Assembly: GCA_900541725.1 (NCBI GenBank)
Contig: UQLB01000001.1
Coordinates: 62,001 to 126,000 of the forward strand
Length of the DNA: 64,000 bases
Reading direction: 5' to 3'
From: an uncultured Collinsella sp.
Lineage (GTDB): Bacteria; Actinomycetota; Coriobacteriia; Coriobacteriales; Coriobacteriaceae
Shown here: positions 18,577 to 26,400 of the stretch, piece after piece
Numbering within the stretch: the first letter of the stretch is position 1
Layout of the letters: every line of letters begins with the position of its first letter
The notes under the pieces: generated by a model
Told to the model about the DNA's origin: nothing
Databases searched by the model: none
The model's input: only the letters and a program-made list of their open reading frames with translations
Position numbers and translations under genes: made by a program

Positions 18577-20096
18577 TGGTCCCTCCTTCCCTGGTACATC
18601 GCCGCCTCGAGCACGTGGTCCTGCGTCACCTGCTCGCTCTCGGCGACATCTGCGATCGTGCGCGCAATGCGAACAAGGCGCACGATGCCACGCCCTGTGA
18701 GATGCGTGCGCTTCGACAGGCCGAGCACACACTTCTCCGCCGCATCATCGAGCTCAAAGGTCGAAACGACGCCGTCAATGGACCGAGTCTCGTCATCCTC
18801 GGCCTCGGCATCCGCATCGTCCATGCGGGATTCGCGCCAAGCGCGAAAGGCGCGACCGCGCACAACGTAGTCACGTAACTCGGCCGACGACATGCCCTCC
18901 GCACCCTCGATAATCACTTGAGGGTCGGGACGGGTCACATCGATCATCATGTCGATACGGTCGGCCAAAGGACCGCGCAGTTTAGACCGATAGCGCTCGA
19001 CCATCGCCGCCGAGCAGCGACACGGCACCTCGCGATCGCCCAAAAAGCCGCAGGGGCAGGGATTGCTCGCAGCCAGCAGCTGAAAGCGCGACGGGAAGGT
19101 AAAAGCCCCGTCGACGCGTACGATCCTCACGTAGCCGCGCTCGATGGGCTGACGCAGCGTCTGCAGCACGCCAGTGGGAAACTCGGCAAGCTCGTCCAAA
19201 AAGAGCACGCCGCCATGAGCAAGGCTGATCTCACCCGGGTGCACCGGGCGCCCGCCGCCGATAAGGCCTGCGGTCGAAATACTGTGGTGGGGACTGCGGA
19301 AGGGGCGGTGCCCCGCCAACAAGCCATCAATGTTCTCACCCAAAACCGAATGGATGCACAGTGCCTCCTGCTGATCCTCAACGGAAAGCTCGGGCAGGAT
19401 GCCGGTCATACGGCGTGCGAGCATCGTCTTGCCCGATCCCGGAGACCCGATCATGAGCAAGCCGAGTTCTCCTGCCGCCGCAAGCGCCATGCCGCGTTTA
19501 GCGACTTCCTGCCCCAGCACGTCTGCATAGTCGAGCTCGGGCTCAAAGGTCGCCTCGACACCCTCGGAATCCAAGTAGTGCCGTGCGGCATCGCCCATGC
19601 CGTGAGCAAGCTGAGACAGATGGTCGATAAAGCCGCAATCTACGCCCGCGAGTGGCACATGCTGGTCGGACCTGCCGGCGATAAAAGACAGCCCCATGTC
19701 GCGAGCCAATAGCTGAAACGCCACCTCGCCCTTGACGGGAAGCACCGTACCGTCCAGACCAAGCTCACCTGCGATAAGGCAGCGATCGAGGTTGTCACGG
19801 GGAATCTGCTCATCGGCCGCTAGAACCGCGATGGCGATGGGCAGGTCAAAGCCGCTACCGGTCTTGCGGATATCGCCGGGTGCCAGGTTAACGGTAATGC
19901 CCGAGCGCGGGATCTCGAACCCGGCGGAGCGCATCGCGCAGCGAATACGACCGCGTGACTCCATCACCTCCATACTCGGAATGCCGAGCATCTGGATGCC
20001 CGGAACGCCACCGGCAAGCGAGACCTCGACCGTGACGCGAATCGCCTCGACGCCGCGGATGCAGGCCTCGTGAACGGCAAACGTCTCGAACGCCAT
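18573..20096 (-). CDS. comM: YifB/ComM-family Mg-chelatase-like AAA+ ATPase
   Basis: 507 residues. ComM is a hexameric helicase promoting branch migration during integration of transformed DNA. An N-terminal Lon-protease-like domain (GLDGTVLPVKGEVAFQLLA) precedes an AAA+ core with Walker A IGSPGSGKTMLARRMTGILP, Walker B GGVLFLDELAEF, and a CxCG zinc-like segment NPCPCGFLGDREVPCRCS. The start at 20096 (MAFETFAVHEA) overlaps the yraN stop (ATGA). The block between AAA+ and the C-terminal helical domain has an acidic linker (DADAEAEDDE). Confidence 0.95.
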   Translation of the reverse strand: MAFETFAVHEACIRGVEAIRVTVEVSLAGGVPGIQMLGIPSMEVMESRGRIRCAMRSAGFEIPRSGITVNLAPGDIRKTGSGFDLPIAIAVLAADEQIPRDNLDRCLIAGELGLDGTVLPVKGEVAFQLLARDMGLSFIAGRSDQHVPLAGVDCGFIDHLSQLAHGMGDAARHYLDSEGVEATFEPELDYADVLGQEVAKRGMALAAAGELGLLMIGSPGSGKTMLARRMTGILPELSVEDQQEALCIHSVLGENIDGLLAGHRPFRSPHHSISTAGLIGGGRPVHPGEISLAHGGVLFLDELAEFPTGVLQTLRQPIERGYVRIVRVDGAFTFPSRFQLLAASNPCPCGFLGDREVPCRCSAAMVERYRSKLRGPLADRIDMMIDVTRPDPQVIIEGAEGMSSAELRDYVVRGRAFRAWRESRMDDADAEAEDDETRSIDGVVSTFELDDAAEKCVLGLSKRTHLTGRGIVRLVRIARTIADVAESEQVTQDHVLEAAMYQGRRDQ

Positions 20097-20581
20097 CACG
20101 ACACCTGCCAATCGAACGCGTTGTACTGGTGCTCGATCTCGGCGATATGCCCGCCGCGGATGGTGACACCCACAGCATCGAAGCGAATCGCCTTGAGCGG
20201 ATAATGCTCCATGAAATAGCAGCTTGCGATGCGGCGGTAGCGGCGTTGCTTTTGGGCGTCCACGGCCTCCTCGGGAAAGACCCGCGTGGTGCAATCCAGG
20301 GCGACGCGTCTCGTCTTGACCTCGGCCATCACCACGACATCATCGAGCTCATCGAGCAGCACCAGATCGGCCTCGCCCTCGGTGCAACGATAGCCCTGCT
20401 CCAGCAAGGTGTAGCCGCGCTCGTTAAAGTAGTCGATGGTGATCAGCTCGCCCAGCATGCCTAGCTCGCGGGGACTGAGTCCCTTGATAAACTCGGGCGT
20501 CATCGCCCCGGAGTCGAGCTCGCCGTTTTCCCAACGCTCCTTGAGCTGCTGCGTCTTGCTCTTTTTGCTTGCGGCACTCAT
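20096..20581 (-). CDS. yraN: UPF0102 family endonuclease-like protein
   Basis: 161 residues. Predicted Holliday-junction-resolvase-like nuclease of the UPF0102 family. GMLGELITIDYFNERGYTLLEQGYR, EADLVLLDE and VMAEVKTR contain the PD-(D/E)xK core residues (E, D, ExK). An N-terminal charged stretch of about 40 residues is longer than in typical members. AAAGGAGA lies upstream of the chosen ATG at 20581; the upstream frame continues 30 residues without support. Stop and comM start overlap by four bases. Confidence 0.9.
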   Translation of the reverse strand: MSAASKKSKTQQLKERWENGELDSGAMTPEFIKGLSPRELGMLGELITIDYFNERGYTLLEQGYRCTEGEADLVLLDELDDVVVMAEVKTRRVALDCTTRVFPEEAVDAQKQRRYRRIASCYFMEHYPLKAIRFDAVGVTIRGGHIAEIEHQYNAFDWQVS

Positions 20582-20680
20582 GGGGTCTCCTTTCCCGCAC
20601 ACTGCATTGCCCCGATGATGAGGGCACCTTTCATGCGGGTAAGTACCGGAAGCAAACCAAAAGCTGACCAAATGCCGTCA

Positions 20681-20721
20681 AAAAACGGGCCGTACGCAAC
20701 AATGGTGTTGCATACGGCCCG
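20681..20721 (-). terminator. Terminator after rnhB
   Basis: A 15-base-pair stem with one mismatch (20686-20700 with 20707-20721), six-base loop, followed on the minus strand by five to six T residues (complement of 20681-20685). It ends the rplS-rnhB side and precedes yraN, so the yraN-comM-dprA-trmFO-xerC group probably has its own promoter in the 20582-20680 gap. Confidence 0.88.
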
Positions 20722-20770
20722 CTACCAGCAGGTTTATAAAACCCCAGAGGTCCATGTCTCCACAATTGGC

Positions 20771-21559
20771 CTAGAAAAGGCGCTCAGTCTGCAGAAAGTT
20801 TCCGCAAAAGCTCACGCGGTGCAGCGGACAAAGTCCATGTTTGCGAATGGCCTCGATGTGCTCGGGGCTCGCATAGCCCTTCGACTCGGCCAGATGGTAC
20901 TCGGGATACTCGGCGTCGTACTCGACCATCATCTCGTCACGCGTGACCTTGGCCATGATGGACGCCGCGGCGATGCAGGCGATCTTGGCATCGCCCTTAA
21001 CCACGTCGCGCTCATTGGGAACGGCGCCCAAGGGGTTGCCATCCATGAGGACGCAGTCGGGTTCAAGTCCCGTATCGGCCACCGCACCCGCAACGGCAGC
21101 GCGGATGGCGCGGGCCATACCCATCTCATCGATATCTGCAGGAGCGATATGGCAAAAGCCGATAGCAGTCGCCACCTCGGCAATCTTAACCGAGATCAGC
21201 TCGCGGCGCGCCGGCGTGAGCTTTTTGGAATCGTTGATGCCCCAGATGCGCGGCTCCATCGGAAGGCACACGGCACACACGGTCAAGGGCCCCGCTACCG
21301 AGCCACGGCCCACCTCGTCGACGCCCACGACCACGCCATCACCGCCGAGCTCATGCATAAGCTCGTACATGCCGTTGACGCGCTCGCGCTCGGCAAGCTC
21401 CTTGGCATGGCGCTTAAGAGCACGCTCGCAAGCCTTGATCACCTGCTGGCGCGGGTCCTCGCGATAATGCTCCACGAGGGCGGGGATCTCCTCAAACGTT
21501 GCGCTCGCCAGCTCTCCGGCAACCTGCGATGCCGAAACCGAGCTCGTCATATTGGCCAT
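20771..21559 (-). CDS. rnhB: Ribonuclease HII
   Basis: 262 residues. Removes ribonucleotides from DNA-RNA hybrids and misincorporated rNMPs. Catalytic signature VVVGVDEVGRGSVAGPLTVCAV (DEVGRG), then INDSKKLTPARRE, LMDGNPLGAVP and GDAKIACIAAASIMAKVTRDE, complete the four-carboxylate site. An N-terminal extension of about 75 residues precedes the catalytic core, as in the longer Gram-positive RNase HII. ATG at 21559 (MANMTSSV) has AAGGAGG 6 nt upstream. Confidence 0.96.
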   Translation of the reverse strand: MANMTSSVSASQVAGELASATFEEIPALVEHYREDPRQQVIKACERALKRHAKELAERERVNGMYELMHELGGDGVVVGVDEVGRGSVAGPLTVCAVCLPMEPRIWGINDSKKLTPARRELISVKIAEVATAIGFCHIAPADIDEMGMARAIRAAVAGAVADTGLEPDCVLMDGNPLGAVPNERDVVKGDAKIACIAAASIMAKVTRDEMMVEYDAEYPEYHLAESKGYASPEHIEAIRKHGLCPLHRVSFCGNFLQTERLF

Positions 21560-21590
21560 ACCAGGCCCTCCTTGCATGCAAATCAGATAA

Positions 21591-21616
21591 AAAGAAGGGC
21601 CACCCGAAGGTGGCCC
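21591..21616 (-). terminator. Terminator of rplS
   Basis: Eight-base-pair stem (21597-21604 with 21609-21616) with a TTCG tetraloop on the minus strand, followed by TTCTTTTT. It lies between rplS and rnhB. Confidence 0.9.
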
Positions 21617-21652
21617 TTGTGTCCAAACGAGTGGACAGACGCTGCGATCTTC

Positions 21653-21994
21653 TTAGCGCTTCTCGGGGATGCGAGCAGCCTTGCCCACCTTGTCGCGGAG
21701 GTAGTACAGCTTGGCGCGACGGACGCGACCATGACGAACGACCTCGAGCTTGGCGATCTTGGGGCTGTGAAGCGGGAAGGTACGCTCAACACCGACACCG
21801 AAGGACATCTTGCGGACGGTGAAGGTCTCGCGGGCACCGGCGCCGGCCATGCGGATGACGTCGCCCTGGAAGACCTGGATGCGCTCGCGGTCGCCTTCCT
21901 TAATGCGGTAGTGAACCTTGACGTTGTCGGCGACGCGAACCTGAGGAATGTCCTCGCGGATCTGCTGACGCTCGATTGCGCGGATGTAATCCAT
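21653..21994 (-). CDS. rplS: 50S ribosomal protein L19
   Basis: 113 residues. L19 sits at the 30S-50S interface. The pattern DYIRAIERQQIREDIPQVRVADNV, VFQGDVIRM and ERTFPLHSPKI, then RRAKLYYLRDKVGKAARI, is canonical. ATG at 21994 is preceded by AAGGAA; the TTG two codons upstream is not needed. In most bacteria rplS directly follows trmD. Here trmD is at 41.2 kb, so the rpsP-rimM-trmD-rplS operon has been split, and rplS stands alone between ppdK and rnhB with its own terminator. Confidence 0.97.
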   Translation of the reverse strand: MDYIRAIERQQIREDIPQVRVADNVKVHYRIKEGDRERIQVFQGDVIRMAGAGARETFTVRKMSFGVGVERTFPLHSPKIAKLEVVRHGRVRRAKLYYLRDKVGKAARIPEKR

Positions 21995-22137
21995 GTGCAA
22001 TTCCTTACTCTTCTAGAGGTGCCGTACCACCTTGGCCGGCACGTAGTTGAACAAACGCATTCGAGTATACACGCGCGGGTTTCTGCTGCAAGAACAATTT
22101 TTTTCGCAGACAAAAAGACAAAACCCGCACATGATAA

Positions 22138-22165
22138 CCGCCCGCCTCACGAATGAGGCGGGCGG
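22138..22165 (-). terminator. Terminator of ppdK
   Basis: A 12-base-pair stem (22138-22149 with 22154-22165) with a four-base loop, 39 nt after the ppdK stop. Only a short TTAT follows on the minus strand, so termination may be partial. Confidence 0.7.
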
Positions 22166-22203
22166 CATGAAGGGGGCTACGCTAGGCGTCTATACCCAAA
22201 ACG

Positions 22204-24954
22204 TTAGGCGGAGCGCTTCGCCTCGAGCTTGGCCTGGGCGGCAGCCAGGCGTGCGAGGGGCACGCGGTAGGGCGAGCAGGACACATAGTCCACATCGGCC
22301 ACGTTAAACAGGCCCTTGATGGACTTGGGGTCGCCGCCGTGCTCGCCGCATACGCCAAAGTGCATACCGGGATTGGTGGCACGGCCCTTCTCGACTGCCA
22401 TGCGCACCAGCTCGAGCACCGCCGTGTCGATGGTCTCGAAGGGGTTCTCCTTCAAGATCTTCTTGTGCAGGTACAGCGGGATGAACTTGGCCTCGGCATC
22501 GTCGCGGGAGAAGCCGAAGGTCGTCTGCGTGAGGTCGTTGGTGCCAAAGCAGAAGAAATCGGCGTGCTGGGCGATCTCGTCGGCGACCATGCAGGCGCGC
22601 GGCAGCTCGAGCATCGTACCCACAGGAATGTTGAGCTCCACGCCCTCCTCGGCGGAAACCTCGGCGATGACGCGCTCGATGACCTCACGGGTCTGGACAT
22701 GCTCGGCCGTGATGGAGACGAGCGGGACCATAATCTCAGGACGCGGGTCGACGCCCTCCTTGATGAGGCGGGCGGCAGCCGTTGCCACGGCACGGACCTG
22801 CATAAGCGGCAGGTCACCGAAGACGACGGACAGACGCACACCGCGCAGGCCGAGCATGGGGTTGGACTCGACCATGCCGTCGATGCGACGCAGGCGGGCA
22901 CGCAGGGCGGCGAGCTCCTCCTCGGGAACGCCAGCGGCCTCCTTCTTGGTGATGGCGACCTCGAGCTCGCGGGGATCGTCCAGGAACTCGTGAAGCGGCG
23001 GATCGATCAGGCGAACGACCACGTCGCGGCCGGTCATGGTCTTAAACATGGCCAGGAAGTCCTCGGTCTGGACCTTGAGCAGATCGGCCAAGGCCTGCTG
23101 CTTCACGGCCTCGTCATCGGACAGGATGAAGCTCTGGATGATGTTCTTGCGATCGCCCAGGAACATATGCTCGGTGCGGCACAGGCCGATGGCCTCGGCG
23201 CCAAACTCGAGCGCGAGCTCGGCGTCCTCGGGGTTGTCGGCGTTGACGCGCACGTGGTTGGCGTGGCCGCAGGTCTCATCCAGGCGAATCTCGTCGGCCC
23301 AGGACAGGATAGTGTCCAGGTCACCAGTAAGCTCGGCGGAGACCAAGTCAACGGCGCCGTCGACAACGATGCCCTGGGTACCGTCGATGGAGATGATGTC
23401 GCCCTCGTGCAGTACGCGATCGCTACCCTCGATACGCACGACCTTCTCGGCCGCGTCGATATGGAAGCGCTCGACACCGCAGACGCAGGGCGTACCCATG
23501 CCGCGGGCGATAACGGCGGCATGGCTCGTCTTGCCACCGTGGCTCGTCAGGATGCCCTCGGCGGCAACCATGCCCTTCAGGTCGTCAGGGTTGGTCTCCC
23601 AACGGACCAGGATGACCTTGTGGCCCTCGGCGGAACGCGCGACGGCGTCGTCGCTCGAGAACACGACCTCGCCCACGGCGGCACCGGGGCTGGCGTTAAG
23701 ACCGGTCGCGAGCGCCTCGTACTTCTTGGAGGAGTCGAACTGCGGGTGCAGGAGCTGATCGAGCTGCGCAGGATCGATGCGGCCCACGGCCTCCTCGCGG
23801 GTGATGAGGCCCTCCTCGACCATCTCGATGGCGATGCGCAGGGCGGCGGTGGCGGTTCGCTTGCCCACGCGGGTCTGGAGCATCCAGAGCTTGCCCTGCT
23901 CGATGGTGAACTCGATGTCGCACATGTCGCGATAGTGATCCTCGAGCGTCAGGAACACGCGCTCGAGCTCCTCGCCTGCGGACTCAAGCCCCGGAGTGGT
24001 CTTGAGATCGGCGATGGGCTCGGTGTTGCGAATGCCGGCGACGACGTCCTCGCCCTGGGCGTTGACCAGAAAGTCGCCGTAGAACTCCTTGGTGCCGTCG
24101 GCCGGGTTGCGGGTGAAGGCGACGCCGGTCGCAGAGGTCTCGCCCTTGTTGCCAAAAGCCATGGCCTGGACGTTGACGGCGGTGCCGAGCTCGTCGGAGA
24201 TGCCGTGCTGCTTGCGGTAAATGCAGGCGCGCTCGTTCATCCAGCTGCCAAAGACGGCCTGGATGGCAAGGCGAAGCTGGAGCTCCGGATCGTGCGGAAA
24301 GACGGGCTTACCATCGGCGACCTCGAGCTCGGGGTACAGGGCGGCCTCAACGTTGTCGGAGAAGATGCCCTTGAAGGTCTCGACGAGCTCCTGCAGGTCC
24401 TCGGCCGAAAGCTCGGAATCGACGCGGACGCCGGCAACCAGGCGGGCCTGGGTCAGGGCGTTCTCGAACAGGTCGGCGTCGACGCCCATGACGACGTTGG
24501 AGAACATCTGGATAAAGCGGCGATAGCTGTCCCAAGCAAAGCGCGGGTTCTGCGTCTGGGCGATGAGGCCCAGGACGGAATCGTCGTTGAGGCCCAGATT
24601 GAGGACCGTGTCCATCATGCCGGGCATGGAGAACGGAGCGCCAGAGCGCACCGAGACGAGCAGCGGATCGTTGGCATCTCCGAGCTTCTTGCCGCAGCGG
24701 GCTTCGAGGTCGGCCTCGGCGGCAACGATCTCGTCAAGCGCGCCGGCAGGCCAAACATTGCCGGCACCGGAGTACTCAACGCAGGTCTGGCAGGTAATGG
24801 TAAAGCCACCGGGGACCGGCAGGCCGATACGGCTCATCTCGGCAAGGTTAGCGCCCTTGCCGCCAAGCACAAAGTTCATAGACTTGTCGCCCTCGGTGAC
24901 ACAAGTGCCCTGGGCGTCGGTTCCAAAACGGTAAACCCTCTTGCAATCGCTCAC
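22204..24954 (-). CDS. ppdK: Pyruvate, phosphate dikinase
   Basis: 916 residues. Interconverts pyruvate, ATP and Pi with PEP, AMP and PPi; in anaerobes it links glycolysis to PPi. The N-terminal ATP-grasp domain (MNFVLGGKGANLAEM, VSVRSGAPFSMPGMMDTVLN) is followed by the swivelling His domain with GGKTSHAAVIARGMG, where His carries phosphate and the Thr two residues before is the target of the PpsR-type regulator. The C-terminal PEP-binding barrel has the catalytic Cys in FGVCGEHGG. GTG at 24954 with AAGGGGAA upstream is chosen over the frame opening at 24981. The matching regulator gene at 36695 is cut off by the island. Confidence 0.97.
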   Translation of the reverse strand: MSDCKRVYRFGTDAQGTCVTEGDKSMNFVLGGKGANLAEMSRIGLPVPGGFTITCQTCVEYSGAGNVWPAGALDEIVAAEADLEARCGKKLGDANDPLLVSVRSGAPFSMPGMMDTVLNLGLNDDSVLGLIAQTQNPRFAWDSYRRFIQMFSNVVMGVDADLFENALTQARLVAGVRVDSELSAEDLQELVETFKGIFSDNVEAALYPELEVADGKPVFPHDPELQLRLAIQAVFGSWMNERACIYRKQHGISDELGTAVNVQAMAFGNKGETSATGVAFTRNPADGTKEFYGDFLVNAQGEDVVAGIRNTEPIADLKTTPGLESAGEELERVFLTLEDHYRDMCDIEFTIEQGKLWMLQTRVGKRTATAALRIAIEMVEEGLITREEAVGRIDPAQLDQLLHPQFDSSKKYEALATGLNASPGAAVGEVVFSSDDAVARSAEGHKVILVRWETNPDDLKGMVAAEGILTSHGGKTSHAAVIARGMGTPCVCGVERFHIDAAEKVVRIEGSDRVLHEGDIISIDGTQGIVVDGAVDLVSAELTGDLDTILSWADEIRLDETCGHANHVRVNADNPEDAELALEFGAEAIGLCRTEHMFLGDRKNIIQSFILSDDEAVKQQALADLLKVQTEDFLAMFKTMTGRDVVVRLIDPPLHEFLDDPRELEVAITKKEAAGVPEEELAALRARLRRIDGMVESNPMLGLRGVRLSVVFGDLPLMQVRAVATAAARLIKEGVDPRPEIMVPLVSITAEHVQTREVIERVIAEVSAEEGVELNIPVGTMLELPRACMVADEIAQHADFFCFGTNDLTQTTFGFSRDDAEAKFIPLYLHKKILKENPFETIDTAVLELVRMAVEKGRATNPGMHFGVCGEHGGDPKSIKGLFNVADVDYVSCSPYRVPLARLAAAQAKLEAKRSA

Positions 24955-25173
24955 GATACTTCCCCTTCTATGTGTTCGCACACACGACCGTGGTAACGAA
25001 TCGACCCGCCGGATGCGGACCGTGAGGGAACTATACGGCGGGTTTTGGGCGGGCTTGAGCAGAGGCTGCGCGGTTTGGTAAACGTGCTAAAACTGGCGGT
25101 AAACGGTAGGTAAAGGTGGTTACCTTATGAAGATACCAGTACAACGTAGTCGCAGGTCAAAAGCGGTATAAAC

Positions 25174-25191
25174 TGCTAAAACGCTTTAGCA
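25174..25191. promoter_or_regulatory. Operator-like palindrome upstream of ppdK
   Basis: tgctaaaacgctttagca is an 18-bp near-perfect palindrome (16 of 18 positions) centred on CG, the layout of LacI/GalR-family operators. It lies about 220 bp before the ppdK GTG start. Ten bases (taaaacgctt) are identical to both arms of the adhE operator at 1237-1266, suggesting one regulator for both genes. Confidence 0.45.
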
Positions 25192-25286
25192 AAAAGCTGT
25201 AATTATTGGAATGGAATCTCTTAAACTACGCAATAGCCAAGAAAGACAAAATCTATCAGAAGTATTTGTCCCAGGGATTTTGGTCA

Positions 25287-25380
25287 GAGTAGCTAATTTG
25301 GGACGGGGCTATTTTAGCCACCCCGGCAGATAGCGCGAATGCTTTGGCGGAGTAACGGCCGGGGTAGCTAAAAAAGCCCC
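25287..25380. repeat. Paired intergenic repeat (copies a and b)
   Basis: Copy a begins gagtagctaatttgggacg (25287-25305) and continues through a GC-rich block to 25327. A second copy of that block is inverted at 25357-25380 and matches at 21 of 23 bases, giving a large imperfect hairpin with a 30-bp loop. The first 19 bases occur exactly, in opposite orientation, at 36671-36689, and a diverged copy is at 44688-44720. It appears to be a small repeated genomic element. Confidence 0.6.
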
Positions 25381-25556
25381 ATTACAGTTTGAGTCGTCCG
25401 AAAGGGCGGCTCCTTACTAGTTCTGGTAATACGATTGAGCCGTACCGATGGTCGCTGGCCGACCGCGACCGCGACGCGGCCTCCACCCGAGACCCCCATC
25501 TCGACACATAGCCCGTCATCCGACGAAAGCGCGCAGGTCGTCCTGTATAGGCGCAT
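25368..25556 (-). CDS. Possible small or truncated ORF, unrecognised
   Basis: 62 codons starting MRLYRTTCALSSDDGLCVEM, with GGAGGGGG 5 nt before the ATG at 25556. The first 40 residues have plausible composition (a Gly/Val-rich stretch follows), but the last 16 are translated hairpin and repeat sequence. It may be the surviving front of a gene cut by the repeat at 25305-25380, or chance. I recognise no family. Confidence 0.25.
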   Translation of the reverse strand: MRLYRTTCALSSDDGLCVEMGVSGGGRVAVAVGQRPSVRLNRITRTSKEPPFRTTQTVMGLF

Positions 25557-25586
25557 GGTGTCCCCCTCCGCCGCAAGAGGGAAACG

Positions 25587-25622
25587 AAAAAGCCCCTCTT
25601 TGCCACTACGGACAAAAGGGGC
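25587..25622 (-). terminator. Terminator of the island ABC transporter operon
   Basis: On the minus strand a stem of about ten base pairs (25613-25622 with 25592-25602, one bulge) is followed by TTTTT (complement of 25587-25591). It lies about 80 nt after the stop of the truncated ABC gene and would end the DUF3784-ABC-ABC transcript. Confidence 0.7.
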
Positions 25623-25700
25623 CTCCCAGGGGAAACGTGTTACAAAGCCTTCTTTGCAGGACGATGAAGATCAGAAACCCAACGTCGTACGCGTAGGGAC

Positions 25701-26400
25701 TTACCCAACACCCACGCCATTTCGATCTTCTGGGCCTTCAACGCCACGTCCCGATAAGCATCCGGGCATCGGAATGACCTCGTCGCAAGCCGCAAGCATC
25801 TCTTCGTCATGAGTGACAACAATTACAATATGGTCTCTCTTAACCTCATGAAGCAATTTAATTAGCGCGCTCCGGCTCTTCGCATCAAGCGCTGAAGTTG
25901 ACTCAAGAAACAACATGACGTCCGGCGATTTCAACATCTGCCGCACAATTGCGATGTTCTGCTTCTCCCCGCCGGACACCCCTCCTTTCTTGCTGCCAAG
26001 CATCGCTGCCGCCCCGTTCTCCGCAGCGGCAATCATTTTGTCTAACCCCAATATGGCAAGCATCCGATTCAGTTTGTCGGCCTCGAAATCATCAGAAAGC
26101 AGCGTAAGATTATCGAGGATCGTCCCCCCAACAATAGGGGGCTCTTGCTCCGTAATGCCAACTCGGCACCGCCGCAATGCGTATCGGTCGATGCGACGCT
26201 GTGATACCCCGTTGTAGAGGACGGCCCCTTCCGTGTTATCTGGATATAGACCCAATATCACTGACAGCAGCGAGCTCTTCCCCGAGCCATTTCTTCTTGC
26301 TTACTGTTTTTCTTATATTGTAACGATTTTCGATAAGAGGAAAGATTACTCCATGACGCGCAAGCCCGAACTCTAAGCGTTTCCCATCAGCATTGCCCAT
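25701..26400 (-). pseudogene. ABC half-transporter with membrane domain deleted
   Basis: ATG at 26400 overlaps the end of the preceding ABC gene and opens about 34 residues (MGNADGKRLEFGLARHGVIF then PLIENRYNIRKTVSKKK), typical of the cytoplasmic lead-in before TM1. At about 26296-26301 the frame is lost and a different frame begins exactly at Walker A (NGSGKSSLLSVILG). The nucleotide-binding domain then runs on: Q-loop ITEQEPP, signature VSGGEKQ, VMLFLESTSALD in place of a normal Walker B DEPTSALD, and H-loop VVTHDEE. The whole membrane domain, roughly 300 codons, is missing, and the join is out of frame. The Asp-Glu to Leu-Glu change in Walker B suggests the ATPase site was also degenerate. 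Probably once the partner of the intact gene at 26387. Confidence 0.8.

Larger units (their letters stand above)
24955..25700. other. Long intergenic region upstream of ppdK, left part of the island
   Basis: About 745 bp with no convincing conserved gene. It contains the ppdK promoter area (a possible minus-strand -10 TATAGT at 25035-25030), an operator-like palindrome at 25174-25191, a paired repeat element at 25287-25380, a hairpin with GAAA loop at about 25394-25415, a doubtful 62-codon frame, and a minus-strand terminator at 25587-25622. Base composition becomes AT-richer from about 25080. Confidence 0.6.
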
